This document shows positions 46,610 to 58,795 of a DNA stretch of 64,000 nt, one piece after another. Each line of letters opens with the position of its first letter. Position 1 is the first letter of the stretch. The DNA is from Aselliscus stoliczkanus (taxonomy: Eukaryota > Chordata > Mammalia > Chiroptera > Hipposideridae): positions 84,837,501 to 84,901,500 of the forward strand of contig CM066731.1 of NCBI GenBank assembly GCA_033961575.1, written 5' to 3'. Made by a program: the position numbers and the translations under genes. The notes under the pieces are model-generated. The model was not told the origin of the DNA. It made no database searches and saw only the letters and a list, made by a program, of their open reading frames with translations.

Positions 46610-46902
46610 ATAGTTATTACCATATTACTGACTATATTCCCTGTACTTTACTTTACATCCTCACAACTACTTTGTAACTACCAATTTGTACTTAATCCCT
46701 GGACCTTTTTCACACTATCCCCACCCCCCTCCCATGTATCACCCCAACAAATCTAGTAGCCAACTGACACCATACATAGTTATTACATTATTGATTATAT
46801 CCCTTATACTATAACCTACATACCCGTAACTACTTTGTAGCAACCAATTTGTACTTCTTAATCCCTTTCCCTTTTTCACCCATCCCCTCAACTCCCCTCC
46901 CA
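46610..46902 (-). repeat. Tandem duplication in L1 copy C 3'UTR
   Basis: The block starting ACATAGTTATTACCATATTA (46610-46735) recurs as ACATAGTTATTACATTATTG (about 46776-46902). Both run to a C-rich CCCCTCCC end. They are diverged, about 166 bp apart. Confidence 0.75.
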
Positions 46903-46968
46903 TTTGGTTACCATCAAATGTTCTCTGTATCTGTGAGTTTGCTTCTGATTTGCTTGTTAATTTTGTTC

Positions 46969-47583
46969 TTAGATTACACATGTAAGTGAAATCACATTGC
47001 ACCTGTCTTTCTCTGTCTGACATACTACCCGCAGCAAAACATCTTCCAGGTCCATCAATGCCGCTACAGATGGCAAGAACCCATTCCCTTCCCTGGCCAA
47101 ACAATATTGCTTTGTGTTATGTACCACCTCCTCTTTATCTGTTCTTTCATCGATAGACACCCAGGCTGCCTCCACATCTTGGCCATTATAAACAATGCTA
47201 CAATGAACATATGGATGTGCATGTCCTCTCAAAGTAGCATTTTGGGTTTCTTCAGATAAATACTCTGAAATGGGATTACTGGGTCCTTCATTGTCTCTCC
47301 TTTTCCTTTTTGTTTTAAATACTATTTTATCTAGTATATGTATTGTTATACCAGCTGTCTTTTGTTTTCTTGTTTCCATTTACATGAAATGTCATATTTC
47401 CATCCCTTTACTTTTTGTTTGTGTGTCTTTCAATCTGAATTGATTATCTTGTATGCTGGATATGTAAGGGTTTTGTTTTCTTATCCATTCAGGTCTCCTA
47501 TATCTTTTCATTGAAACATTTAACCCATTTACATTGAAGGTAATTGTGCATAGACATATAGCTATTGCCATTTTATTATTCAT
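46969..47583 (-). pseudogene. L1 ORF2p remnant: endonuclease start joined to C-terminus (copy C)
   Basis: From about 47583 it reads an endonuclease N-terminus (NNKMAIAICLCTITFNVNGL, then RKQKTAGITIHILDKIVFKT) and, after about 47280, switches into the end of ORF2 (SEETQNATLRGHAHPYVHCS, QDVEAAWVSIDE, LMDLEDVLLRVVCQTEKDR). All of RT is missing between them. A stop and frame change lie near 47380-47392. This is a remnant of deletion, not a working protein. Confidence 0.8.
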
Positions 47584-47584
47584 T

Positions 47585-47623
<39 letters not shown>

Positions 47624-47626
47624 TTT
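47585..47626. repeat. (TTTA)n microsatellite between L1 ORF1 and ORF2
   Basis: About ten TTTA units (AAAT on the L1 sense strand) located exactly in the short inter-ORF region of L1 copy C. Confidence 0.95.
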
Positions 47627-47649
47627 CCCCATCTTGAAGAAGTCCCTCT

Positions 47650-48505
47650 AACAATCCTTATAATACTGGGTGGTGGTGATGGACTCCTTTAGCTTTTTCT
47701 TGTCTGGGAAGCTCTTTATCTGTCTTTAAATTTTAAATGATAGCCTTGCTGGGTAGAATAGTCTTGGTTGTAGGCCCTGGCTTTTCATCACGTTGAATAG
47801 TTTGTGCCAATCCTTTCTGGACTTCAAAGTTTCAGTTGAGAAATCAGCTGACAGTTTTATGGGAGCTAGCCTATAAGTTACTAGATGCCTTTCTCTTGTT
47901 TCTTTAGGATTCTCTCTTTGTCTAATCTTTGCCATTTGAATTATAATGTGTCTAGGTATGGCCTCTTTGGGTTCATTCTGTTTGGGACTCTGAACTTCCT
48001 GGACTTGTATGTCCCTTTTCTTTGCCAGATTAGGAAGGTTTTCCATCATTATTTCTTCAAATAGGTTCTCAAACTCTTGCTTTCCCTCCTCTCCTTTGGG
48101 TGCACCTATGATGTGAATGTTGTTACACTGGATGTTGTTCCAGGAGTCTGTTAAACTACCCTTATTTTTATGGATTCTTTTTCTGGTTTTGCTGTTCTGA
48201 TTGGGTGTTTTCTGATACCTTGTCTTCTAAATCATTGATTTGATCCTCTGCTTCATCTAGTCTGCTGATGATTCCTTTTAGCACATTCTTCATTTCAGGT
48301 ACTGTATTCACTTCTGACAGGTTCATTTTTATGCTTTCTATGTCCTTTTTTATGCTTGCAATCTCTTTGTTGATGTCCTTATTAAGTTCCTTGAGCATTC
48401 TTATAACCATTGTTTTGAACTCTGTCTCTGATAGGTTCCTTGCGTCCATTTCATTTAGTTCTTTTTCTGGTGTTTTCTCTTATTCTTTTATTTGGGACAC
48501 ATTTC
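47650..48505 (-). pseudogene. L1 ORF1p (copy C), broken
   Basis: Two open pieces: an N-terminal coiled-coil part (NLSETEFKTMVIRMLKELN, then ISRLDEAEDQINDLEDKVSE, about 48168-48449) and an RNA-binding part (PRHIIIQMAKIRQRENPKE, TYRLAPIKLSADFSTETL, LQPRLFYPARLSF, about 47726-48049). Frame breaks separate them near 48050-48170. The family function is RNA binding in the L1 particle; this copy cannot make it. Confidence 0.85.
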
Positions 48506-50155
48506 TTCATTTTGGCTGCCTCTCTGTGTTAGTTTCTATGTACTAGGTAGATCTGCTAGGTCTCCCAGTCTTGGCAGGGTGGTCTTATGTAGGAGGTTTC
48601 CTGTGGCACCCAGTGGTATAGTCTCCCTGGTCACTTGAGCTGGGTGTTCCAGGGGTGTCCTTTGTGTGGATTGTGTGTGCCCTCTGTTATAGTTAAGCCT
48701 TCGTTGCTATTGACACTAAGTGGGTGGGATTAATCCTCAAGCTGATTGGCTGTGGGGTTTGGCCATGCCCACAGCGTATGGGATACTATGCAGGAGGCTT
48801 ATCCCACTGAGAGGGATTTACCCCAATAGGCTCTGGTGCGTGTTGAGACTACTCTTTGTGATTGCTAATTGTGGGCCTAATTGAGTGGTGCTCTGCTATA
48901 GTCTGAAGCCAACCTCCAGGTATGTTGGTTCTGGGCCTCTTTGGAGGGCATCCAGCACTGCCCACACTGCCCATGTCAGCCACTGCCTGTGACTGGCTGG
49001 GGTCTACCCGGTAGGAGCTACAAAGCAATACACGGTTGTTTGCTCCCTGTGCTAAACTTAGAGGTGCATGGGAGAGGCCACATTGTGAGCTGAAGATGCC
49101 ACCAGTACCAGTCCTGGGGTAAGTCCAAAAGCGAGGACACCTGGAGGCCTTCTGCCACCAGCTGGCTCCCTTAAGATTCAGCCACTGATAAAGCCTTCTG
49201 TGTTATGAGAGTTAAGTGAGGCAGGGTCTCGGGGAGTCACTGGATTGAAAAGAGTTGTGGTCACCAGGTTAATATAGACTCTGGTTTGGTTCCAGTGCTG
49301 AGCCTGGAGTGACTCAGCAAAAGTCTCATAGCACACCAAGGCCAGTCATTACTTGCACGGGGCCATGGACTCCCAATAGTTTTCCAAGGAAGAGTACAAT
49401 GTTGGAGGGACTGAGTTCTCCCTGAAAAAGTGCTTTTGGTGGTAGGTGAGTTGGGTGGGGCAGGGTTCCAGCTGAATCAGCCGGTCCGAGCAACAGAGCT
49501 CACCAGGCCAATCAGAATCAGATTTGGCCTGCGGGAGCAGGCTCAACATAAGAAAGATGGCGCCTGCCTGTCAGCTGCATGGAAAAATGACTCTTCACTG
49601 GGAAAATGACTACTGTTGTCCAGTCCTCCCCCCAAAGCCACACTCCTCAGTCTTTCCTCCTGTAACTCTCCAAGGCAACCCTTCTCCCCATTCATGGTCC
49701 CTCCGCTGGAGCACAAGGTGAATGCTGATAAATGAGTAACTCTTTGTGCAGGCTATTTAAGAGGATGTCTGGGTTTCCCACAGCCTTCTGTCCACCTGAA
49801 TGGTTATTTTTCACAGCCAGATGTTGTGGGCACTCCTCTTCCCAGCACCAATACTCTGGGCTGGAGAGCCTTGTATGGGGGGCTGGGGTCCCTTGCTCCT
49901 GTGGGGGGAACCTCTGTGACCAAGATATCCCTCCTGATTCTCAACCACCACAGGGAGTTTTGAAGCCCATTCTGTATCTCCACCCCTTGTACTAGTCTCG
50001 ACATGGTTTCTTCTTTATATTTTTAACTATAGGACTTCTGTTTAGCTAGACTTCAAATGGTTCTTTAGGTTGATTATTTTATAATTTAGTTGTAAGTTTA
50101 ATGTGCTCACAGAAGGATGCAGACACTGTTTACCTACTCCACCATCTTGGATCTC
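48506..50155 (-). promoter_or_regulatory. L1 5'UTR (copy C)
   Basis: About 1.65 kb, GC-richer than the flanks, between ORF1 and the GATCCAAGATGGTGGAGTAG start. It is almost twice as long as the 5'UTR of copy B (about 0.9-1.0 kb) and shows no obvious similarity to it by eye, so the two elements carry different promoter types. ORFs of 60-90 codons in it are not genes. Confidence 0.65.
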
Positions 50156-50159
50156 TCTT

Positions 50160-51610
50160 GTGGCAGAATCCTTAAGCTTCTCTGCCTTCTATGAGCCCCA
50201 CAACACATCAGTCATGTGCTGACAGCCTCTTCATTGCTTTCCCACCGGGAAAGCTAAAACTCAAGTTTGTGGTCTCTTCCTGGCCCATGAATTTAGGCTA
50301 TCATTCTCTACATGCTCACTAGCTATCTGCAAAACTTGCTCTCACCACCATTGTGAGAACACACCATACAGTGGAGGTGTTTGGGGGTGAGACATGCCGA
50401 GCATTGGGGGTATGTGTGGGCTGGTTAGGAAAATCTGTGGGCCAGGCATCCCCAGCTGTTTGTGGGCAGGCTCCTTGATTAACTCCATGAAGCAGTTAAT
50501 AGTATGTATGTCCCTTTAATGCCCTCTAAGAGTCCTATGTGCTGCTCTCCCAGGCTCTGCTTACTCTGTACTCATGTAGCTCATGACCCAGTATTCTGGA
50601 ATGGGTGACAGAGAAATGGGATTTTTTTTGCAGTGTCCTTCACAGCTGGAGAAGCCAGGTATTCACTCATATGTTCTTACTTTCCCTGGAGGGAAAAATC
50701 ATAGGCTGAGAAGTTCTCTCTTGTTACTGAGCTGTGCCACCTTGGGGAAGGGATGACACAGGTAAATAGAAGCATTACTCATTCCTCTTACCCTATTCAA
50801 TGAACTGAAACTCATAGTTTTATGCTCCAACAGTGTGCTGAAATTTCTCTTCTGGAAACTGGACTTCCACAAAAGGGCTCTTGTCCATGGGTGATTGTCT
50901 TAGATAGTTTTCTTCAGGGCTCCTGAACTGTAGCCAAGAGGGTCTGAAGCAGGATCCAGAGCTTGGACCAAGATCTGTCTGACTATTACTCAGTGCACAG
51001 ATGGACAAGACATCTCTTGGTCCCTTGGTCCCATATGGAGCCAAATTATTGTTCTTGAGGAGAGATACATGACAGGGGCACCTTATTTGACAATGTTATT
51101 CAACAAAATTACTCTTGAAAGTCACTGAAATCATAATAGAATTGTTAGGACCTGAGTCAGATAAACTCAAAATCCAAAATTAATTTATTTTAATTATCTT
51201 TGCATTTTTCTATGGTTGATGCTGTTCTCTCTCTCTTTAGGACAAAATAAAGGATAAGGTATAGAGATTGCTCATTTATTCACTTTCTTTTCCTCTCCCC
51301 ATTATAAGTAGTTGCTTTTAGAAGTAAAATTCATAAATGATACAGCACTATTAAACCATCAAGTCATGGAGTTACCTTTTCTGGAAGGTGACTTGCATAT
51401 CTCTATTCCATCCCATTGTGAGTTTATTTCCTAATCTAATACCCAGAAGACAGCCTTATTTATAATTAACTGTAGCTTTTATGTGCTGCAAAACAACAAA
51501 GAAGACAGAAAAGTTACACAGAAGACTCTGGAATTAAACCAAAAAGGGATAAAAGATTGGTAGAGGAGGAAGAGAAGGGGAAATAGAAGAGAAAAAGGGA
51601 AAATATTCAC
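50160..51610. other. Unassigned; possibly older L1 5' sequence
   Basis: The minus strand of about 50600-51050 ('tgtggaagtccagtttccagaagagaaatttcagcacac', 'caaggtggcacagctcagtaacaagagagaacttctcagcc') resembles 5'UTR-type sequence of old L1M/HAL1 elements as I remember it, but I cannot confirm this. No gene seen. Confidence 0.35.
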
Positions 51611-51612
51611 CA

Positions 51613-52048
51613 TGTATTGGATTTATTTCCTAAGGTGCCCCTAACAAACCACCACAAACTGTGTGGATTAAAACAACAGAAACATATTCTTTCACAGTTC
51701 TGGGGGATAGAAGTTTGTAATCAAGGTGTTCTCAGGGCCATGCTCTTTCAAAAATCCCTATGGGAGGATCCTTCCTTGCCATTTTTAACTTCTGGTAGTC
51801 CCTACTTTCCTTTGCTTGTCGTAGCACTACTTTAATCTCTTTCTTAGTCTTCATATGACATCTTCCCTCTGCATCTCTGTCTCCTCTTCTTATAAAAAAC
51901 ACCAGACATATTGATTATAGGCCCATTCTTCTTTAATATGACCTCATCTTAGCTAATTACATGTGCTTGTAAGGTTCCATTCTGTGGTACTGGGGATTAT
52001 GATTTTAAGGTATATGTTTTTGGAGAGTCACAATTCAACCCATAACAT
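51613..52048 (-). mobile_element. MaLR solitary LTR
   Basis: The plus strand reads 'ttatttcctaaggtgcccctaacaaaccaccacaaactgtgtgg', 'acagttctgggggatagaagtttg', 'cttataaaaaacaccagacatattgat', 'atatgacctcatcttagctaatta' and ends 'cacaattcaacccataacat'. This is the reverse complement of a MaLR LTR that ends in TG..CA form. More diverged than the copy at 13207. Confidence 0.8.
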
Positions 52049-52087
52049 GAATAAAAGGGAAAAAAATACAATAAAAAGAGGGAAATA

Positions 52088-52587
52088 GGATCCGGCCGAG
52101 TGGCTCAGTTGGTTAAGAGGTTGCTCCAGAGTGCCAGTTTTGAGCAACAGAGTCGCCGATTCGATTCCCACATGAGCCAGTGGGCTGCGCCCAAGCTGAA
52201 CTGCCGCTTAGCTGCCAACAAGTGGCAGGATGGTTCAGCTGGTGAGAGCATGTGCTTGCTCCTAACAACAGAGTTGAGTGTTCAAGATGGTAGGTTACGC
52301 CTGCCTGCAACTAAAGACTGAACTTAGCACCTTGAGCTGAGCTGCCGCCGGGTGGCTCAGGGTATAGAGTGCATGCTTTTAACAAGGCAGCTGGTTCGAC
52401 TCCTGCATGGGATGGTGGCTATGCCCACCTGCAACCAGTTGAACACAGCACCTTGAGCTGAGCGGCACGACTGGACTTGGAGCTGAGCTTGCTGCGCTTT
52501 ACACAATTAAGAATGAAGGACAACAACTTGGCTTTTCCCCTCCCCTAATTTCACAGCACTGTTCCCCTCCCCCAATTCCCCAATAAT
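52088..52587 (+). mobile_element. Multi-tRNA SINE (three units, about 500 bp)
   Basis: Full-length relative of the copy at 28931: unit 1 GAGTGGCTCAGTTGGTTAAG with GATTCGATTCCCAC; unit 2 GGATGGTTCAGCTGGTGAGA with a degenerate TGTTCAAGATGG; unit 3 GGGTGGCTCAGGGTATAGAG with GGTTCGACTCCTGC. Linkers CACCTTGAGCTGAGCTGCCG recur. The tail ends CCCCCAATTCCCCAATAATG. A short GGAAATA repeat flanks it (52081-52087 and 52588-52594). Confidence 0.88.
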
Positions 52588-52907
52588 GGAAATATAAATA
52601 CAGCAAGAAGATAATAAGAAGGAAGGATGGAATGAAGGAAGTAATCATCAAAATAGATCAGTAGCTTCATTCTTCCTCATGTGAGGTTGAGGTGTTACAA
52701 GGAAATAGTTCAGCCATATCTTAGATTTCATACAATTAGTATTTTGTTTTTTTACTGATTGACTTAAGATTACATGGTTGAAACACAAAACCTAATGTAA
52801 AGATCTAGTTAAGAAATCTTGGAAGAACAAATATAACTTTTAAAATTGTGTGTAATTAGATTTATAGTAATCAATTCCAGAGACTTTCTTTTTATTTCCT
52901 TTGCCAT

Positions 52908-53036
52908 CTTCTCTTCTCTCCTCTCCTCTCCTCTCCTCTCTTCACCTCTCCTCTATTCTCCTCTCCTCTTCCCTCCCCTATCCTCCCCTCTCCATTCACC
53001 TCTTCTTCTCTCCTCTCCTCTTCTCTTCTCATCTCC
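52908..53036. repeat. (TCTCC)n-like pyrimidine tract
   Basis: Imperfect CTCTCCTCTC repeats, all pyrimidine apart from a few A residues. The Leu/Ser/Pro ORF through it is an artefact. Confidence 0.92.
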
Positions 53037-54065
53037 TATCATAGCAACAAAAAATAACATGTGACTTCACTCTGTGAGATATATTTGGGAATATGTATCC
53101 TGTAATATTACAATCCCTACCTCTTTTAAACTTACAGTTCATGTCTTATTGTCAACAGAAGACACAGTCTCCCCAAATAAAAAGCACAGTAAGGTGAATA
53201 TAATGAAGTAACATATGAATAATACAGGTAATATAGTTTGGGGGGATTCAAAGATGGAATATATCATCTTTGAGGTCTGTGATTGAGGTCAATAGGCTCA
53301 AAACAATATGCAATAATATATGGGAAATATCATAGAAGATTTATCTGAAAAGGTTATGATGGAGGTAGAATTTTAAGCATGTAGGATTTGTATCAGTAGA
53401 TTTGCCTGCAACTCCATGCATGATCATGACTTTCCAGCTTTGTTGTCTGATATTTTAGTCTTGAGGCTATATATTTGTAACAGTAATCATATATAAATGA
53501 TGATAGGAGAAGCCCCTTAAAAGTCTTATGGGGTTCTAAGCAGTCCATTCTCTAAGAAACTGGCCGCCAATAAATCTTTCATTCAGGGTGATAAAAGCAA
53601 GAACCTTCATGCAATAACTAAGGTTCGTGGTCTTGGATAGAGCAGTATAGATACAGGTGGTGATGTGGCCCAGAAGCCCTGTCATAGTGCTGAAAGACTG
53701 ACTGGCTATTGGTCCACCAGCACTTGGCTCTAAGTCTGGCTGTGCTATTAGGTATTTATGAAGCTGCTCTCTCTCCCTGTTGGCAGGAATTATCTTTTTT
53801 TGGCATCCACTAAAGTCAAACACACTAAAACTGTTCTGTGCTTGGTCCCTAGTTCCAGCTGTATGTTGTTCCATTAAGCATGTTTCCGAGATCCTGGTCA
53901 TTTGGAAAGATTTTCTATGTATGGAATCTCAGCCTTCACAAGTTCATGAGCTTAAAATGTTTAACCCATTTGAAAGGCTGTTCTGCCTCAGGTCTTATTC
54001 TGTCTCTGGTCTTCTATTCATTGAACCAGTAAAATTGCTGAGTTATAAGTAAGAAACTGTTCCTA
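53037..54065. other. No recognised feature
   Basis: Includes a 121-codon minus frame at 53536-53901 without any motif I know; the overlapping plus-strand frame is equally featureless. Confidence 0.4.
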
Positions 54066-54845
54066 GTTTTAATTTTTAACTGATTTTTTTGGCTTTGTTA
54101 AGGTATACAAACTTATAATAAATTGCATGTATTTAAAACACACATTTCCATGGTTTTTGACATACATAAATACCGATAAAACCATCATTATAATAAAGAT
54201 AATAAACATACATTTTTATCCTTCAAGTGTCCTCATATTTGTTAGGAATCTCTGCCTCCAATTTCTCCCCATCAATCTCTATCCCATTCTCCAGGCAACA
54301 CTAATCTGCTTTCTTTTACTAGAGATTAGTTTTAATTTTTCTAATAATTTCTATAAATGAAATTATATAGTATATAGGTTTTGGATCGGATTGGTTTTTT
54401 TCATATGACATTATCTTGATATTCATCTAGGTTATTGTGTATGTTGTAGTTCATCCCTTTATATTGTTGAGTATTTTTCATATTGCCATGAATATACCAA
54501 CATTTGTTGATCCACTTATCTGCTGATGGATATTTTGGTCATTTCTAGTTTTGCGCTATTACAATTAAAGCTGTGATAACTATATAAAGGTATTTAATAA
54601 TATATAGGTATATCTTCTCATTTTTCTTGAGTAAATACATAGAAGTGAAATGGCTAGGTTTTAAGGAAGGTGTGTGTTTAATTTAAAAAAAACAACTTTT
54701 TAACTATTTGCAAAGTAGTTATATTATTTTACATCTACCAATAATATATGAGAGCTTCACTTGTGCTGCTTTCCAGCCAATACACAGTATGTTGAATTTT
54801 TAAATTGTAGCTCTCTAGTGGTACTGATATCTCATTTAGTCTTTG
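54066..54845 (-). mobile_element. Old L1M 3' region, antisense
   Basis: Antisense L1M pattern: 'ggctttgttaaggtatacaaacttataataaattgcatg', 'tctccaggcaacactaatctgctttc', 'gatccacttatctgctgatggatattttgg', 'tgagtaaatacatagaagtgaaatggctagg', 'aatatatgagagcttcacttgtgctgctttccagcc'. Diverged, without frames. Confidence 0.75.
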
Positions 54846-57353
54846 TTTTTAAATGTTTTATAACTTAATGAAATAAAGAAAAATGAAACAATTCTGGAAG
54901 TGACTGAACTATAAGAGAAGAGGATGAAAGATAAAGTACAGAATCTAATATATAAATAAATTAGTAAACAATAGAAATACAATTTTAAATGATTCTATTA
55001 AAAATAAGTGGCAGTTGGGAAGGTAGAAAATTTTTAAGTGAAATATAGACATTACCCCTAAAAAACAGAAAATAATTTTAAGTGTGTAAATGGGACAGGA
55101 ACATGATAATAGTTGTATTTGGATAGGTTATTCACAGGTTTTCATGACTGGTGACCAAACAAGTTGGAGAAAGATAAATTAGAAAGTAATTGCAATATTC
55201 TAGGCAGAAGTTAATGACAAAAAGATTGGTGCAGTAATAATGAGAAGGAAAACCTTCATCAATGAAAACTTCCAGTGCTTGTCTAACTGACTAAAAGGAG
55301 TGTGGATTATGTGTTTTAGTTGTTTCTTCGTTATTGTTACTGCTTGTTATCATTTACGATAAGCATTTATAATTTTCGCCCCAGGTTATGAAACAGAAAG
55401 TGATTTACATTTGAATACCCAATACCAGTCTGCAACTGTTTAGGCAATACAGTATAATGACGACTGGTTGGCAATGAGGTTGAACAGACTCATGGGATGT
55501 TTGTCTTTCTGCCAGGGTTGGAGCTGAAAGGAGGCTGTGTGGCTCATCTCATGAGTTTCCATTTCCAGTGTTCCTGTGCCCCCTTCTCCTCAGAGGGCCT
55601 GCCTTTGTGCTTTGTGAGAATTAACAGCCTAATTCTTGGCATTTCAAAGAAATGAATTGTGAATTCTCAGTGACTTCATACCTTCAGTGTTGAGGCACTT
55701 CCCCAGGGTGTAAGTGCTGAGATTTTTAACAGTTTTGCATGTCAAAGATTTGTAACCATATATATCTGAAGTGTTTTGAAAGCCTGTGACTTCCTGTCTC
55801 AGCACTGCAGCAAAAAGTTTCAGCAGGGCAGAAATTAAACAGAGGCAGTGTATGGCCTTGATTTATGGAAAGAATTTGGTTGAAAACGCAATGAAGTTGT
55901 GTTGATAAAGTTGCTGGCAGTGGCACCTTAATGTTGGCAGCACAGACAAGAAGATGATGTTAATAGCATAAACCCTAAGCCAGTGTTCCAAGAGCAGCTA
56001 ATGAATCCTGAAGCCGTCACTTACTCAAGCTGAAAAGCTAAAATGTGAGAGCCTGTTTTAACACCACCAGGGAGGCAACTTTCAGCACAGACCACATGTC
56101 ACATCAGCAGGAAAGTGAGCGTGGTGGGAGAAGCTTTTAGACTTGAGGTCCTGTCCATGCTGCTAGAGGAGACCAACCAAGATACAACTAGGGGAAAGGC
56201 ATGTCTATAGGGCATGCCTGTGAAGAATGAACATATCCAGATACCTGAGCTATTTTCTATGGAAAACTCCAGTAGGATAATGGCACAAGCAATGATTTCA
56301 AAGTACATTGAGGCAATTAGACAATGTGACGATGTACTTCTGAATTTCTGATCTTTGAATGAATGCAACAAGCTAGAGAGAATAGGCAAGTGCTCTCAGA
56401 GAAGATTGTAAATGTATAAGAAATATATTTTTGGACCTAATTTTGATGTTTACATGAAGACAGGTGACTTTCAGGCAAACACTGGTGAATATTCAAGCTT
56501 ATACCTACTAACTAAAGAAACTACATGTGGTTTCCGTTGGCTCAGAGAGCCTTTCTTCCCAATGTGAAGAATACTAGTGAAAACACCACAGTCTGAAACA
56601 ATACTCTCAGATGCCAACACATGTATCAACACTCATTTTAGCCTTTTTAGCCAATTCTGTACAAATAGATTTTAATCAATAGTGGCATGCCTGCTAAAAC
56701 TAGCCCCACATCATATTAGTTCTTTGCATTTCACCGTTACAAACATGCCCACCTTCTTTGATTTTAATTTGGGTTGGGTGCAAAAGAACCAGACTTGGGG
56801 GCTCTGTGACTAAGGGTGAATCCCATTTTTCTCACTTCAGAAGCTTATACCATGTGTATTTGGACTTAAAGCTTTCATTGGTTGACATTCCATTTTCTGA
56901 CCTAAAAATGAGAACATAAAACGTATTTTTAAAGCAATCTTTAAGTCAGGTAATGCAAACTATTTAGCTCTAGGTTTGATAAATTTTGAGTGTGTAGGAT
57001 TAATTTATTCCAATCCAAACAAGCATTTTGCCTGAAATGGCCCTTAGTCTGGTTCCACTTCGAAAAAAATATATAAAGAGAGAGAGTTTAACCAAAGAAG
57101 AAACTTCCCCTTCTATATCCCAGGGGAGAGACACAGATTGGGCTAGAGAGAGAATTGCAAACAAATTTAATTCTGCAAATTACCTGCAAACTACTGCTTC
57201 CAGATTTCTTATTTGTCCTCCAGACCTTTTTTGTAGATAAACTTATCCAACCATGGTCTCCTGCCTCTTGCTGGATTGTGTGGCTAAGACAGTTTGCTCA
57301 TAGGTTATGCCTGGGTTCACATACCTAGATGATGTGAAACTCTTCCTTTTCAG
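54846..57353. other. Repeat-poor unassigned block
   Basis: About 2.5 kb without a named repeat or coding exon. Confidence 0.4.
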
Positions 57354-57369
57354 TAGAGTATAATTTTTT

Positions 57370-57551
57370 AAAAAATTTTTTATTGGGGAACAATCATAGT
57401 CATTGGTTACACATTGCTTTCATGCTACAATGGCATAGTTGACTCTCTTAAGGAAGGCACAGCTCACAGTGGCCCATGCGGGTACAGAATTGGCAACCTT
57501 GATGTTAGAGCAGCACCATTCTCTAACCAACTGAGCTAACTGGTCACCTCC
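57370..57551 (-). mobile_element. VES-like tRNA-derived SINE with perfect 16-bp duplication
   Basis: On the minus strand: GGTGACCAGTTAGCTCAGTT, GGTTAGAGAATGGTGCTGCT, a degenerate B box, CCCGCATGGGCCACTGTGAG, and a tail with TTGTTCCCCAATAAAAAATT. The direct repeat TAGAGTATAATTTTTT lies at 57354-57369 and 57552-57567. It resembles the VES SINE class known from vespertilionid and other bats; the exact subfamily is not certain. Confidence 0.85.
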
Positions 57552-57569
57552 TAGAGTATAATTTTTTTT

Positions 57570-58795
57570 ATAATTAGACTTTCCATTCTATGTGAGAGAA
57601 TAGTCACTTATTCCCACTTTGTGGTGTACTTACTTCAATTACACATAAACACTGAAAGCCTGTAAGTGAGTGTGTTCCTTTAGGCACTGCACTTAGGCAA
57701 ATTATCTTAACCTTTCAGAGATGAGCTATCTTAATAGGGCCTTTGTGAGATTCCCACAGGATCAAGTACACAAGAGTGATTTAAAATGTATAAAGTGATA
57801 TAAAGATCAAGAGCATTAATAAAGAAATTTTATTCATTAGATTTTCAGGTCATGTTTGCTTTTTTCTTTATCTAATTAACTATTTAACTGTCCAGGATTG
57901 TTTTCCTTGGCTTTGTAAGTTTTATTGTTCCACATGTGTTTATGTGAAATCGTTTCCAAAAAGCCTTTGTATCTGTGAAAAGGACCCTGAAGACTGTAAT
58001 GTGGGTAGGTACTTGCTTTGCACTTTAGTGAAGTAGCTAGAAACAGGAAGGAATCATAAATGATTCAGTGTAAATTGTTTTGGGAACTGATAGATCACTG
58101 TGTATCACCCTGTTTTCACTTGTTGTGGGTATGTAATACAAAGGAGAGGAAATCCTCCTTGCAGATTAGTGAATGTGGCACAGAGATTCTAATTTCCCGA
58201 GTGAAACACTTCTTACACAGTGGTAGCTGTGGGAGACAGGTCTGAACCTCATTAAACTTCCTGTGTGTTATACATGGACAACCTAATTCAATTCCCGTAA
58301 AAACAAGCAAATAGGCTGTCAATGTAAATTAAACCCAAAGGCCAACGAGTGTCACTATTGCACTATATTACATGAACATTTATCTCATAAATGGAAAAGT
58401 GAATTAAACTGTTAATTTCAATAACAATTTTAGAAAAACAAGTCCCAAGCTATAGGAGTCAAAAAGAGAAGTGTTTTTTTCTACATGAATTACAGTGTTC
58501 TCCAACCTGCCTCCTTATGAGGTTTGCATTTAGTCTGCAGTCTCCCTTTAAAAACCTGATTTTCCACTCCATTTTGTCTTTATTTAAAATTTTCTGATTT
58601 ACCTTTGGACGCCCAGGGCAGCCTTCTCTGAGCCATTCTGCTCTCCATGACCAGTGATGTACAAAATATGCCACTTATGACAAAATATTCCAGCCTTCCA
58701 TCCAGTCTCTTTCATGACTACTTAACACTTCCACAATAAAAGCCTGGAAATCTAGAGCACACAAGGACTGTTATGACTACGCACAAGCTTCATGC
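57570..58795. other. Mostly unassigned; possible MIR remnant
   Basis: A weak MIR-like core ('cttaggcaaattatcttaacctttcagag') lies at about 57690-57720. Nothing else recognised; the short frames have no motif. Confidence 0.35.

Larger units (their letters stand above)
46483..50155 (-). mobile_element. L1 element with 5' end, internally deleted (copy C)
   Basis: A 3.67-kb minus-strand L1: 3'UTR (46483-46965), ORF2 remnants (46970-47583), ORF1 (about 47650-48505) and a long 5'UTR (about 48506-50155) that starts with GATCCAAGATGGTGGAGTAG, a typical mammalian L1 5' end. Compared with a 6-7 kb L1, only the first about 70-90 and last about 100 codons of ORF2 remain. I could not identify a target-site duplication. 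Related to, but clearly distinct from, copy B. Confidence 0.8.

Noticed and set aside
53536..53901. 121-codon minus-strand ORF as a host exon or small gene
   Set aside because: No recognised domain, no splice or promoter context that I can support, and AT-rich surroundings where such lengths can occur by chance.
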